From Glandiceps talaboti (Eukaryota; Hemichordata; Enteropneusta; Spengelidae), in assembly GCF_964340395.1 (NCBI RefSeq), contig NC_135558.1, positions 12,675,001-12,739,000 of the forward strand: 64,000 bases of DNA, read 5' to 3'. Positions 48,561 through 60,976 of the stretch are shown here, piece by piece. Position numbers and translations under genes: made by a program. Every line of letters starts with the position of its first letter. The first letter of the stretch is position 1. Under the pieces are notes generated by a model. The model was given only the letters and a program-made list of their open reading frames with translations, was not told where the DNA came from and made no database searches.

Positions 48561-50780
48561 CACTCTATTTTCATAAGGGTAAAGCTGTACATTACTTTTA
48601 AAACTTGTGTGTTAAATGGTAAATTGTGGCAATATGGCAATTTTTTAAATATTTTTCTCCATTGCATTGTCCATAATTGCTCCTGATGTACTTTGAATGA
48701 GCACTATATATACCTTTGAATAAATGTTAATTTTGTGCAAAACAAACCAGTGGTTTTAGCAGTGTATTATTACTACACTATACTTGCTACCATGGTAACT
48801 GAGCAACATTTGAGTAGATTACGTCATATGATGTGAAACATGATCATCGCGTATGGAGATTTTTTGTACAAAATTATTTGTAAGATAAATCTTATTTTAG
48901 TAATTTGCCAATGTATTTCCTTTTGTAAATATTTTATCTGGTTTCCATGGCAACCCAATTGTTTAATAACTTTTATGAATACACACACACACACACACAA
49001 GAAAGAGTTCCAGTACTACCAAAACTATTACACTCTGCCACTGCGGTATAGAGCACTGTCTTAGCAGATTGATACTGACCGAGTTATATATATATATATA
49101 AACACGCACAGTGATCAGTGTGATGATCGCAACAGCATGAAACAACTGTTCTTGTGAATGTGGCTTGATACTGTGTTATTTACACAACTCTACATACATA
49201 TGTATTGAGCACTGTTTATTCCAGTATTGACATTTTACGTATACCGAGTTTATATGTGTACATTATATACTAGTATACATGTATGTTAATTATTAATATC
49301 ATCATGAAAATGTCTCAACTGTTATATTTTTTGAAAGGTGATACATTTTTATAGATTTCAATAAAGCATTATTATACTACTGTCAGAGTTTCCATTCGTA
49401 TTTATTCCCACTAGATAGAGCAAGGAGAGGACTATAGGAATGACTATCTGTTATCAGTCCTATTCCTGATATGCATAATTCACGTTCAATCAGTTCTGGC
49501 ATACATTTTGTGTACTGTCGGTGACATATGCATGTCACTTTATTTCATTAATTTAAATACATTACTCCCTAGGGTCATGTATGTGCATCCGTCCATTTCC
49601 ACCTCAATCATAATACACACAGGCCAATGTCAACAAAACATGGTAAATATCGATCCTGTGCATATGCACGTCACTTCATTTCTTGATTCTTCCAAAAACA
49701 TCCAAATGGCTACCATTTTTGTAACATTTTGCCTAGTAGCATCAGAAGCTTAGTACATATAAAGACTATATATTAGTTTCTACACCCACATTATAAACTG
49801 GCAAATGACACCGACCTTGACCTTCAAGGTAATTTGGCCATTGAAAACATGGTTGATAGACTTTACATCCCTGTTATCAATGGAGAGCTTTCTAATGACA
49901 CTTTGACCTATTCCCTCATTTTCAAAGTCAAATAGGCAAGGCATTCATCTGTACTCCAGCCCTCTACACGTCATTGGATAAAAGCAGTCACATGAACCTA
50001 CAGTGAATCACTATTGGCCAAAGAGTATAATAAACTATGTCAGAATAGTGGTTTGATAATATTTTTCATAAGTTTTAAAAGTTCTATGCTTGTGAAATAG
50101 CGTCTCCCTGCCAGACGACCTGTCTGATTTTAATCGTGACGTATATTCTTCAACCAGCAGTGGATGTCGCATGTCGTTCAGGGGTATATTTTACTTAAAT
50201 TTTGATCACAAAATTTGTTGTATTCTCAAAATTTGCTTAATTTGTTATTATTTCATTATTCAAATAATCAATTGACTTGATCAGGCCTTAGCTATTTCAT
50301 CATACGAGTGCCGTCTCAAGCATTACAGAGATCAATGGTCTCGAGCTCCGTAAGTTTTTGGGTGTGTGGAATGTCACTGTATCATGTATGGGTGGATGGA
50401 TGGCTGGTGTCATGCAATATGTGCCAGAAACGAGGTCCCGCCCCAAACATTGATTACAAATTTACAATTTATTTGTACATTTAGGACGTCCAATAGGATA
50501 TATTCATATTCCAACGATATATGTAACTTGTTGTCTTCGCTTTCCTTTGATATTCGCTTTGATATCATTTTTAGTAAACAAACTGCAAACTTCAAAGAAA
50601 CTGCAGATTGTACGAGTAAAAGGTGCCCCCTAACTTTCCAGTAAAACGTTGAAACGTGAAACGTCGGGTTTGATTTTGATTGCGTTTCAAAAAACGAAAG
50701 TTCGATTTTCGATACCAACACCTGAAACACTAAGTTCCAAATTCACATGTAATTTTAAATGTTGATTTCTTAAACACGTA
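48561..50780. other. No gene recognised
   Basis: Contains small (CA)n and (TA)n runs near 48980 and 49090. A CGACCTTGACCTT word occurs near 49814, similar to the diverged repeat at 22225. Short frames of 60-106 codons on both strands overlap each other and have no known domain. Confidence 0.4.
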
Positions 50781-51215
50781 TTCATGGTTTGAAATTACGT
50801 CAAAAACGAATCACATCACCTCTGGATAGATTAGGATTTCACTTGTACGTCGTTAGTCACGCACCCTCTGTGAGTATAATGTACATGTATGCGCGCATCT
50901 GGCGTGTTGATGAGGTGGGAGGGGTGGGGCACTTTAGTATGACACTAGCGCTGACTCACGAGTCGAGTGCGCTGTATCACATGACACATGCACGAGTTAT
51001 CATGACGAGTTATAGATCTTTGAGTGTGCGCCCTCTTTCAACAGAAAGTCGTTCGGTCAAAGGTCATATACTGCTGAAACGGAGGCTTTCCACGTCGACG
51101 GTTCGATTTATTTGTATGAAATGACGGAAGAAAGTGTTTGATTTTTTAGAACTTAATGAGGTCAGACAAGTTTTGACATTTAGTTGATACTTTTGAACAA
51201 TTTGTTGTTTAAAAA
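50781..51215 (+). promoter_or_regulatory. Presumed promoter and 5' UTR of flower
   Basis: CpG-containing stretch immediately upstream of the flower start codon, with more G+C than the neighbouring intergenic DNA. No TATA box stands out. The start site is not determinable from sequence; only position and composition support this call. Confidence 0.35.
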
Positions 51216-51372
51216 ATGAGTGGTGTTGATGTAGAATTTAACCAGAGTCGTCCTGGCCCCGACGACACAGCAGCCAGCACATCATCACCACCACCAGCCC
51301 AACATCAAGACCAAGAAGTCAGCTGGTGGTTTCGACTTGTAATCCGAGCTGTTGGTGCGTTTGCAGGAGTTT
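51216..51372 (+). CDS. Calcium channel flower homologue, exon 1 (residues 1-52)
   Basis: First coding exon of a small four-helix membrane protein of the flower/CACFD1 family. The family acts at synaptic vesicles and the plasma membrane: it has been proposed to form calcium channels linking exocytosis to endocytosis, and it marks cell fitness in flies. The exon encodes a polar, Pro/Ser-rich cytosolic N-terminus and then SWWFRLVIRAVGAFAGV, the start of the first membrane segment, matching the family's WWYR motif. The ATG at 51216 is preceded by AAAAA and gives an N-terminus of normal length. The donor is T|GTAAGT. The four shared exons join in phase with 53153, 54431 and 55344, then with either of two last exons, giving predicted products of 188 or 194 residues. 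The family's usual length is about 170-195. Confidence 0.93.
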
Positions 51373-53152
51373 GTAAGTACTGAAAGTGCTCTGTCAATTC
51401 CATATACGTGATATTTATTGCCATTAATATAGAATAGAAAGTGTCGCTGTCGGATACCTGCGTAGCCACCGCACGTACATACCGGTGAACGGGTCATAGT
51501 TGTGTACAGTCAGTTACGCAGGTAATCCGTGATAATGAGTCATGCACAGATGTGTTACTGTTACAATCATTGTATAAAAGAGAAGGACTTGATATGTGCA
51601 TAGATGTATTAGGGTCTCCCCTAATACGGCCATGATATGTATCAAATTTATCTATTGTTATTGTTGCTTTTTCATCTTGTCTTGTTAAACGTTGCCTTAG
51701 CATTGTTTGTAATCTCTTTTTGTGTGGTACATGTATGTAATGTTTGTTGTTGTTGTTGTTATACTCAGAATGTTGTTATACTCAGAATTTTTAAATCACA
51801 GTAACACCTGGTAGTGACACTAATATGTTAGCGTCTTGTAGTAGTACTGCTTGCTAACGGTGTACTGGACTCGATTCTGACATATATTTGCTTCAAAAAA
51901 TTTACAGAGAATCGAAATGAAATCACCAAGTTCATCAGTCAGTCTTACTCTTAGGTACAATCCATAACACCAACACCAAAGTAAAACATTTTTTACATAT
52001 ACCACAATCATTTATAGCATCCATATGGAGTGTAAAAGTATACTGTTTCATTTTCTAATTGACCACATTAGAAAGGCCACATGCTAGGCTTGTAAATAAA
52101 CCAATTGAAACAGTATACTTTTACACTTGATGTGAATGCTATAAACGAGTGTAGCACATAGAGAAAGTGCTTTACTTCAGTGTTACTCATTGTAAAAAAC
52201 ACATGTAGATTATTTAAAGGGACACAGGCTGAGTTTGAAATGTGTTTGGGTGTAGTTTGTGTGGCATATTTACAAGGTAATCGCAGTATCGCATTTACCA
52301 GAGCACACTTCGCCACCACTTAATTTCAATTAACTGAACTCAAATCTGATCTCGAGAAATAAATTATAAATGATCTGATGATGTGGTTTACTAAACATAC
52401 TGAAAAAGTTAAAGAAACCCCCTACTATGCAATAAACTGTATAAACAATGCCAGAAAACAATTTGGAACTTGCAAACCCACCATGTTGAATGTTGCATCA
52501 TGGGAATTGTGATAGCATCGTAAAACAATATTTTTACATTGTTTTTTAACCACAAATATTCAATTCATATTTACCCTGACCATTGTTAGAGGTTTATTTT
52601 ATCGGTAGCTCCAAATTAGGTATTATGATAACCACAGATAATCCCATAGTCCTTTGCATCTGAGCATGCTTAGTCTGGATTACAAGTTCCCTGTTGTAAT
52701 GTTATAGAATTATTTAAAGTATGCATAGACGTCAAAAATTTAGTTTAATTGAGGTTATCATATAAGTATTTCACGTGAGTAAAAAGTCAATAAAACTCAG
52801 CCTGTGCCACTTTCAACTACTTTTATGTGTGGAGCAATACATTAACTTACAAAAGTGATGAGGCTATGCTAATAAGTACACTGTAGTGAGCATAATATAT
52901 GAGAACGCAAAATAGAGTCCAGCCGAAGTGTGAACTGTTGTGTTTCCACTAAGATTTGTGTATACTATTAATATATGTATATACACATAGTGTATAATAA
53001 TGGATATTTGATTTCCCCCCCCCCCCCCCCCCCCCTCTCAAGGTGTAGGATCAGATCTTTTCCACAGAAGCTTCATGTGACCTACTTGTCAGAAAAAAAA
53101 GTATTATGTATCGGACACTATGTTGTAATTTTTATTTTTTTTCATTTCACAG
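51373..53152 (+). other. flower intron 1
   Basis: Holds (GTT)n near 51740, the TIR element 52216-52813 and a 21-base C run at 53015-53035. The acceptor is TTTCACAG. Confidence 0.85.
52216..52813. mobile_element. TIR element, 598 bp, in flower intron 1
   Basis: Inverted ends of 21 bases, 52216-52236 and 52793-52813 (AAAGGGACACAGGCTGAGTTT against its reverse complement, two mismatches). The interior shares long stretches with 41930-42240, and the sub-terminal part with the element at 61377-61814. No coding capacity. Confidence 0.75.
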
Positions 53153-53225
53153 GGTGCATGGTGTGTGGGTTATGGAGGTGTATTACATTTACTCCACTAT
53201 GTTTAGTTGCTGGAATTCTTATGAT
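53153..53225 (+). CDS. flower exon 2 (residues 53-76)
   Basis: Joins with the T of exon 1 to make Trp53, then CMVCGLWRCITFTPLCLVAG. This completes membrane segment 1 and begins segment 2; the C-x-x-x-G-L-x-x-C pattern matches the vertebrate protein. The donor GTAAGT leaves AT for a split Ile codon. Confidence 0.93.
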
Positions 53226-54430
53226 GTAAGTTGACAACGCTGAAATGTTCATGTTTAAAATGGATTTCACCAAAATTTTAGCAAAAAAATCCCAACTGTT
53301 TGTGGTGTATTGTTTACATATGTACCATTGAGTGCTTGCATACATGCACATGGATACTACTAGTGGTATTTCCACAGCAGTGCAATACCCATAATACAGC
53401 TATAGTGAACGATGCAAGCACTGGAAAATAACCGGAGTATGCCATGCAGAGACTCTATCATGAGGCTCTAGCTTATAAGTTATTGTTTTATAATAGGCTA
53501 AAAAAAGAAGGATTTTTTCTGGTCAGCGCATGCATCACTTCAATATCGCTGCATCGGTCTTTTTTTCGTGTTAGTCCAGCCCATGCAGTCTGCAGATCTG
53601 GGGGAAAACACAAAAATAACCCTCCCTTCTTCAGTAAAGACAACTGCAGAACCAATCATCATGAACAAACAAATGACATCTGCCCCCACATACACATTTG
53701 CTCTAAAGTACTAAATAAAGCGAACAGTAATTGCCATAAATAGTAAACTGAGTGAAAGGTTTGTTGAGAATTTGATGTCGTCGCACCATTCTACACAAAC
53801 TCTCCTGACCAGAAACAATTTTTTTTTTGGCCATATAACCAAATAACCAAAGTTAGGATTCGAAATGAGGACACTTTACTTGTCTCGGACAGGTGATTTT
53901 GAAACATTTGGCAAATGGTTTTAGAAATTACTTACTTGTCCCAAGGAATAAGAAGAATTTCTCATATGGTTTTCAATTTTAATTAAAACCTAGAGCTCAT
54001 TCTCATATAAATTATAAGTAAACATTCCCTGTACTTGCAGAAACTTTCAAAGTTATAATTTTGATATATAAATAGAAGCATACAAGTGATTAGTCGGCTT
54101 AGATTTCCTGAGTTTAACTAAACTGAAAACGTGTGGCAACTCACATAGTGACAAAGACTGATCAAGGAACAACATGTTAATAGAATTTATGAAAAAAAAT
54201 TTCACTTTTTGGACAAGTACTTTCTGATTTGGACAAGTGTTTTTTAATTTCGACTTGTCCAGTGGGCAAGAAACTTCTTTACCATATTTCGAGCCCTAAA
54301 TATCAGCAAATAAAATAGATAACATAAAAACATCAAAATAGTGAACTTTCATGTTTTACAACTTCTGTTCAGATCATACTCCCTGTGTATGAAATCTAAA
54401 CTCTCTTAAACTGTTTTTCTTCAATTTCAG
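53226..54430 (+). other. flower intron 2
   Basis: No repeat or RNA recognised. The 99-codon frame at 53444 inside it has no domain and no splice signals. The acceptor is TTTCAG. Confidence 0.85.
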
Positions 54431-54556
54431 ATTTGGTGGGTTCATTGTTGTAGTTTTAGAGGCACCAGTGTGTTGTCAGTGGCTAGATCTTGTAGATAGA
54501 ATTACTAAGTGGGTAGACGGAAGACCACATTGGCAAAAAGGAGCATCATATTTAAT
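54431..54556 (+). CDS. flower exon 3 (residues 77-118)
   Basis: Encodes the rest of membrane segment 2 with the family-defining LEAPVCCQW motif. Glu87 corresponds to the acidic residue (Glu79 in the fly protein) reported to matter for calcium passage. It then gives the loop DLVDRITKWVDGRPHWQKGA leading to segment 3. The donor is GTAAGT. Confidence 0.95.
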
Positions 54557-55343
54557 GTAAGTATTGTACAGCATACCTAAGGGGCCCTTGTCACTACTCA
54601 TGGTGACTCGTAATGACAAGTGCCCCTTAAGCCACTCGTATTTTGCATGGCTGAATGAAGAAAAATATTTGGGGGGAATAATGTAATCATACTTTTGGCA
54701 GTTGTGTGTATAAATATATATATATAAAAAAAAAATTGGAAAGTAATAGCAATTTTAAGCATTTTGAATCATATATTGAACACAATAGAACCAATGACAT
54801 AGACACGCATTGTTGTGATATAGGCGCATGTTGTTGTGACAAAACGACCAGAGTATATAATCCATATATTTTGTTGAACCCGGCTTGTGCATGGTATAAT
54901 GAGGTGTTTAATCACATGACAGTACAAGAAAACTGTCAAAAATGTGGTTAGATGAACTCAGAGAGTGCCTAGAAGTTATTGTACTTGATCTAAAATAAAG
55001 TTAGCAAAATATTTTGACTGATTGAGCATGCTACAAACTTTTGTCTCAAATCACTGAGGATTTGTTCAAAGGAGGTTGGTTATCATGCGCAGCGATCATT
55101 GCCTGCATACAGACAGACAGCACCCCTAGTGGCCAAACTACACAATCTTTTATCTTTATTATCACTAGCATATGACCTATTAAAATAACTCCAAAACAAT
55201 AAAAAGTTGTTGACTATACCCCTTTATAATAATGTTGTACAGTCTTTCAAACACTCTCAAATCTACAACTTATGATAAAAATGTGAACCTATTAATAATT
55301 AAATATTTAACTGATTTGTTTTTTTTAATTTTTTTATTTACAG
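54557..55343 (+). other. flower intron 3
   Basis: Includes a small inverted pair near 54581-54630 (AAGGGGCCCTTGTCA with TGACAAGTGCCCCTTA). The 81-codon frame at 54706 is not supported as coding. The acceptor is TTTACAG. Confidence 0.8.
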
Positions 55344-55451
55344 TTATGCTATAATTCCTGTAGCAATCTGTGCTTCATTAACAACTTTTCTTGGCTGTGC
55401 ACTTATATTTGTAACCGGTGCATTGTATGGTCTTATGGCAGTGGGTAAAAA
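55344..55451 (+). CDS. flower exon 4 (residues 119-154)
   Basis: Encodes membrane segments 3 and 4 (YAIIPVAICASLTTFLGCAL and IFVTGALYGLMAVGKK). The G-x-LYGL-x-x-x-GKK ending is conserved in the family. It ends in AA with a GTAAGT donor, a split Lys codon that both alternative last exons complete. Confidence 0.95.
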
Positions 55452-55503
55452 GTAAGTATTCAGAACATTTTTACACTTGTAGTTTCATTTCATGGCTCTT
55501 TTA

Positions 55504-56465
55504 AGTAGATATCTTTAACTCCTAGCTTGTATTAGCTAGTAGTCGGATCCCTGACACACTATTTATCAGTTGGCTGTGGTCAGGCAGAAGAGTAGATATC
55601 TTTAACTCCTAGCTTGTACTAGCAGGTAGTCAGATCCCTGACACACTATTTATCAGATGGCTGTGGTCAGGCAGAAGAGTAGATATCTTTAACTCCTAGC
55701 TTGTACTAGCAGGTAGTCAGATCCCTGACACACTATTTATCAGATGGCTGTGGTCAGCCGGAAGAGTAGATATCTTTAACTCCTAGCTTGTATCAGCCCG
55801 TAGTCGGATCCCTGACACACTATTTATCAGATGGCTGTGGTCAGACTGAAGAGTAGATATCTTTAACGCCTAGCTTGTATTAGCTAGTAGCCAGATCCCT
55901 GATATGTACACACTATCAGTTGGCTGTGGTCAGACTGAAGAGTAGATGTCTTTAACTCTTAGCTTGTATTAGCTAGTAGCCAGATCCCTGATATGTACAC
56001 ACTATCAGTTGGCTGTGGTCAGACTGAAGAGTAGATGTCTTTAACTCCTAGCTTGTATTAGCTAATAGTCAGATCCCTGATATGTACACACTATCAGTTG
56101 GCTGTGGTCAGACTGAAGAGTAGATATCTTTAACGCCTAGCTTGTATTAGCTAGTAGTCAGATTCCTGATATGTACACACTATCAGTTGGCTGTGGTCAG
56201 ACTGAAGAGTAGATATCTTTAACGCCTAGCTTGTATTAGCTAGTAGTCAGATTCCTGACACACAATTTGTCAGTTGGCTGTGGTCAGACTGAAGGGTAGA
56301 TATCTTTAACTCCTAGCTTGTACTAGCTAGTACTCAGATCCCTGACACACTATTTATCAGTTGGCTGTGGTCAGACTGAAGGGTAGATATCTTTAACTCC
56401 TAGCTTGTATCAGCTAGTAGTCGGATCCCTGACACACAATTTTTCAGTTGACTGTGATGGGAAAG
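55504..56465. repeat. 87/89-bp minisatellite in flower intron 4
   Basis: Eleven units start at 55504, 55591, 55678, 55765, 55852, 55941, 56030, 56119, 56208, 56295 and 56382. Seven step by 87 or close, and four central units are 89 long because of ATATGTACACACTATCAG in place of ACACACTATTTATCAG. The unit begins AGTAGATATCTTTAACTC. Confidence 0.93.
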
Positions 56466-56588
56466 CTAAGTTATTACCATATATGCTGGACTGTCATCCA
56501 CCTAAGCCAGCATATTTAAAGGATATTGACAACCTTCCCTACCAAGGGAAGTAAACGGTGTCTGGGTGCAGTCAGAGTCATTAATTGA

Positions 56589-56669
56589 TCTGTCTGTCCC
56601 TTCCCAGGTTTCTACTCATGGTAAAATGAGTCATTGTAACATTAGTAGAAGCTAGTGGAGGGACAGACA
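56589..56669. repeat. Short hairpin in flower intron 4
   Basis: CTGTCTGTCCC at the left pairs with GGGACAGACAG at the right (11 bases), with about 55 bases between. Significance is unknown. Confidence 0.45.
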
Positions 56670-57511
56670 GTGTAGTTATTATATGTACAACAACTAACTT
56701 CAAATCAACCAATACAGACGATTATTTTTAAGTTGAACACTTTGCTTTGGTCACTGTGTGATGATAAGGGAATGTAGTTTTGTTGTTAGTATAGTATAGT
56801 GTGCAGCATTATGATGATCACTCTGCATTTTGTGGAGAGAATTTCTGTGAATCTGTACTTTCCCTATGAAAAAGATCTAATGTATGAAAGTCAGAGATTC
56901 AAGTTGCTTTGTACTTGATAATTACAGAATTTCTCTGAGCCATACAGAATACTGTATCATGGTATTTATACATTTAATAATGTTTGTATCACCAGGATCT
57001 CCTAATCAAACTGCTTGCCTAAATGAAATTTGTTGATCCCAGTCACTCCTTTGTTATCTAGCATTATAGGGCTGAAAGCTGCAACCATTTTCATCAAGTT
57101 GACACATGTTTTGTTTACGTTTAGGAAAACGTACGTAGATTTCCATTCCTCAGCCGTACCTCAGTTTAGATGTAGAACGTGATGAAAATACCTTGGGGCA
57201 CTCATGTAGATTTTATGTACTTACCACTCTTAATGAAAACACTGCTAGGGAACTGGAACAAAGTGAAGGAACTTGTGTAGATTTTACCTACTTACTGGGT
57301 ACTACCCCAAACAAAAACACTGGTACTGTAGGGAAATCAAATAAATCATTGCGAAACAAAAGTAACCCCTCCCCCAAAAAAACCCCCAAACCCCCCAAAA
57401 ACGTTAAGTTACAGGCTTTGCTGCTATAATAAAATAACTCCTATCCCAAGTAGATGTTGTGTGAACATGAACTTGTACAATCATATCATCTTTGTTTTAC
57501 TCATCCTTCAG

Positions 57512-57614
57512 AGGTGATGCAGTTCAACTAGCTCATCGTTACAAACAACAAGACCAGGTTGCCATGGAAACCCGATTAGTAGACAACCGAGGACAACCCA
57601 CTGAAGAACCATAG
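57512..57614 (+). CDS. flower alternative last exon A
   Basis: It follows a CATCCTTCAG acceptor; its first base completes Lys155. It then encodes GDAVQLAHRYKQQDQVAMET and a short tail ending PTEEP before TAG at 57612-57614, making a 188-residue protein. The GDA start matches the vertebrate tail (GDAISYAR type). No splice donor follows the stop, so it acts as a terminal exon. Polyadenylation must occur before 58336 or the A exon be skipped for isoform B; I saw no canonical AATAAA close downstream. Confidence 0.9.
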
Positions 57615-58335
57615 AATCACAGCCATATCATTTACATGTACATATAAGTTCATTTTTTTCATTTACTATTATGATTCATATAATACCAACATATCAACAA
57701 TTGCAAATGGATGATAAAATTGTTTTGTTATCACCATTTGATCCTCTCGTCTGTGTTCATGTTCTGTATTGTGATGTATTTTTCAGAGAATAGGTATTCT
57801 TGATACTTTTAGCGGACCAAAAATGGAGTTTAAACGTGTCACACATTTTGTAATTTTTAAATCCCCCCAAAAAATGTTTTCTTTACAATCCAATCTACAT
57901 GTTCATTCGTCTGAGTTTGGTCATATTGCTGCGCTATCATTGGCCAATAAGTGTCGCAAGATAGCTGTCAATCATAAAAAAACCATCACTTCTGTGTTGT
58001 GTGCTGTTCTGATTACCTTTCAAAGTCAATCAACAACATTTTTGTCGTTTCCAAAAACATCGTAAATCATTTATTTGTACGATATAGATGCACATCAGCC
58101 AAAGATGAGTTACTCTTGCAAATTCACAATTCCATGAAATATAGATTTTTGAACCACAGACACTTGTGGGTCGTAATTATGCTACGAACAGCCATGTAAC
58201 TATACACTTACCATTTGTCAATAGATATTGAATATATTCCTATTGATGTCACTTGTACAACATTTCTGGAGGATATCCCAAGTTTTGAAATCAATGACTG
58301 ACAGTAAAATCTAATTGATTTGATTATATCCACAG

Positions 58336-58456
58336 GGGAAGTGCAATTCGTGCAGCTCGTCAACGCCATCATATAGAAGATGCTGATGAACAAGTAGAGT
58401 ACTCACGAATAGAAGATGGTGCTGTGCAGGATAGTAAGGGCACCCCCCGTGAATGA
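58336..58456 (+). CDS. flower alternative last exon B
   Basis: It follows ATATCCACAG and is in the same phase as exon A: its first base completes Lys155. It then encodes GSAIRAARQRHHIEDADEQV and a tail through EYSRIEDG to TGA at 58454-58456, making a 194-residue protein. Both last exons start G-x-A-(V/I)-x-x-A-(H/R) and then diverge, which suggests ancient duplication of the terminal exon. The tail is acidic and has a tyrosine (EYSRI). AATAAA at 59010-59015 is a plausible polyadenylation signal for this form. Confidence 0.87.
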
Positions 58457-59009
58457 TCTTTGAATGAGCATAGCAGCAATACGTTACCAGGAGTGAATAT
58501 ACATGAAGAGATCCGTTGTGTTTACTCTTAGTACAAAAGAATGTAGCATACTGGAATACATTATTTTTGTTCAGACTCACCTTTATTTTTTTTCAGAAGA
58601 AAAACCATGTAAAAAAAATGACTATGTAATTTATCATGTATGCTATCACAAAGTATCAGTACTTGTTGAAATTGTTATCAAGTTGTATAGAAAATGTGAT
58701 TTTGAAAATACTGAAGGAACTGACCATAATGTAAAGTAATTTGTTGTTAGAAGCATGAACAGGTAGTGATGATTCAGACATTGTCAGTTGTACATGCTAT
58801 TCAAATATTAATCCTTGCACTGTTTCATTGCTAAGAGTAGATGACCCTTTTTAAAGTGGCCATATTGATGAGGATTAGGTATTTATTTGGGAAGAAAATA
58901 TAAACAACTCAGTATGCTTTTTGAGAGAGATTGGTTGACAATTTCTGTTGGTGTATTACTTAGTTGAGTTCATCACAAAAATTGAATATAGTGAAAGTCA
59001 AATATGGGA

Positions 59010-59015
59010 AATAAA
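59010..59015 (+). terminator. Candidate polyadenylation signal for flower isoform B
   Basis: AATAAA about 550 bases after the isoform B stop. It is the first canonical hexamer I noticed downstream. Confidence 0.4.
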
Positions 59016-59321
59016 AGGTGATACATAATTATAAGGTAAATTGGACTAGCTCCTTCAATAGGTTGTAGTGAATCAACTTGGCGTTATTTAATTCTCTCCT
59101 ATGTTGTAACCTACAACATAAAGGGCTGTGTTGTAGTTAAACGTCAGAATTTCTGTGTCAATTGTGATTAGGGAGAGTAGGATTTATTTGTCTGTCACTG
59201 AAGTTTGCTAAAGATAGACTTGGTTTAATTTGTGTTGGTTTTTTTAGAAGTATTGTAAATGGTGAATAAGTACCATTAGTGTCTTTCAATAGGTCTCAGG
59301 AGCTGTGTTGTTAATTGTTTT

Positions 59322-60968
59322 AATAGTTTTGATGTGATGTCACTGACAAACTGTATGGTTGTAATGTGATGTCATTGACAAACTGTATGGTTGTAATGTG
59401 ATGTCATTGACAAACTGTGTAGTTTTGATGTGATGTCATTGACAAACTGTGTAGTTCTGATGTGATGTCATTGACAAACTATAGTTTTGATGTGATGTCA
59501 CTGACAAACTTTATGGTTGTGATGTGATGTCATTGACAAAGTGTATGGTTGGGATGTAATGTCATTGACAAAACTGTAGTTTAGATGTGATGTCATTGAC
59601 AAACTAGTTTTGATGTGATGTCATTGACAAACTGTAGTTTTGATGTGATGTCATTGACAAACTAGTTTTGATGTGATGTCATTGACAAAACTGTAGTTTT
59701 GATGAGATGTCATTGACAAACTGAGTAGTTTTGATGTGATGTCATTGACAAACTGTGTAGTTTTGATGTGATGTCACTGACAAACTAGTTTTGATGTGAT
59801 GTCACTGACAAACTGTAGTTTAGATGTAATGTCATTGACAAAACTGTAGTTTAGATGTGATGTCATTGACAAAACTGTAGTTTAGATGTGATGTCATTGA
59901 CAAAACTGTAGTTTAGATGTGATGTCATTGACAAAACTGTAGTTTAGATGTGATGTCATTGACAAAACTGTAGTTTAGATGTGATGTCATTGACAAAACT
60001 GTAGTTTAGATGTGATGTCATTGACAAACTGTGTAGTTTTGATGTGATGTCACTGACAAACTGAGTAGTTTTGATGTGATGTCACTGACAAACTAGTTTT
60101 GATGTGATGTCACTGACAAACTAGTTTTGATGTGATGTCATTGACAAACTAGTTTTGATGTGATGTCACTGACAAACTGAGTAGTTTTGATGTGATGTCA
60201 CTGACAAACTGAGTAGTTTTGATGTGATGTCACTGACAAACTGTAGTTTAGATGTGATGTCATTGACAAACAGTAGTTTTGATGTGATGTCATGATAAAC
60301 TGTAGTTTTGATGTGATGTCACTGACAAACTGTAGTTTAGATGTGATGTCATTGACAAACAGTAGTTTTGATGTGATGTCATTGACAAACTGTGTAGTTT
60401 TGATGTGATGTCATTGACAAACTAGTTTTGATGTGATGTCATTGACAAACTAGTTTTGATGTGATGTCATTGACAAACTGTAGTTTTGATGTGATGTCAT
60501 TGACAAACTGTAGTTTTGATGTGATGTCATTGACAAACTAGTTTTGATGTGATGTCATTGACAAAACTGTAGTTTTGATGAGATGTCATTGACAAACTGT
60601 ATGGTTTTGATGTGATGTCATTGACAAACTGTATGGTTTTGATGTGATGTCATTGACAAACTGTGTAGTTTTGATGTGATGTCATTGACAAACTGTATGG
60701 TTTTGATGTGATGTCATTGACAAACAGTAGTTTTGATGTGATGTCATTGACAAACTGTGTAGTTTTGATGTGATGTCACTGACAAACTGTATGGTTTTGA
60801 TGTGATGTCATTGACAAACAGTAGTTTTGATGTGATGTCATTGACAAACTGTGTAGTTTTGATGTGATGTCACTGACAAACTGTAGTTTTGATGTGATGT
60901 CATTGACAAAACTGTGTAGTTTTGATGCGATGTCATGATAGAGTGCACTTTTAATGTGATGTCATAAC
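59322..60968. repeat. About 29-bp minisatellite with TGATGTCA in nearly every unit
   Basis: The unit is close to TTTTGATGTGATGTCATTGA followed by CAAACTGTAG. Units vary between about 24 and 33 bases, mainly in the link (CTAG, CTGTAG, CTGTGTAG, CTGAGTAG, CTGTATGG). There are roughly 50-55 units. Strings of the same variant (for example AAACTGTAGTTTAGATG repeated from about 59820 to 60010) show local expansion. Confidence 0.95.
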
Positions 60969-60976
60969 GAATGACT

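Noticed and set aside
50366-50730. Overlapping 92- and 106-codon frames on opposite strands
   Set aside because: Neither has a domain, a splice signal at its end or a promoter-like context.
53444-53743. Extra exon of flower in intron 2
   Set aside because: No acceptor or donor flanks it in frame, and the flower exons 2 and 3 join directly in phase to give the conserved family sequence.
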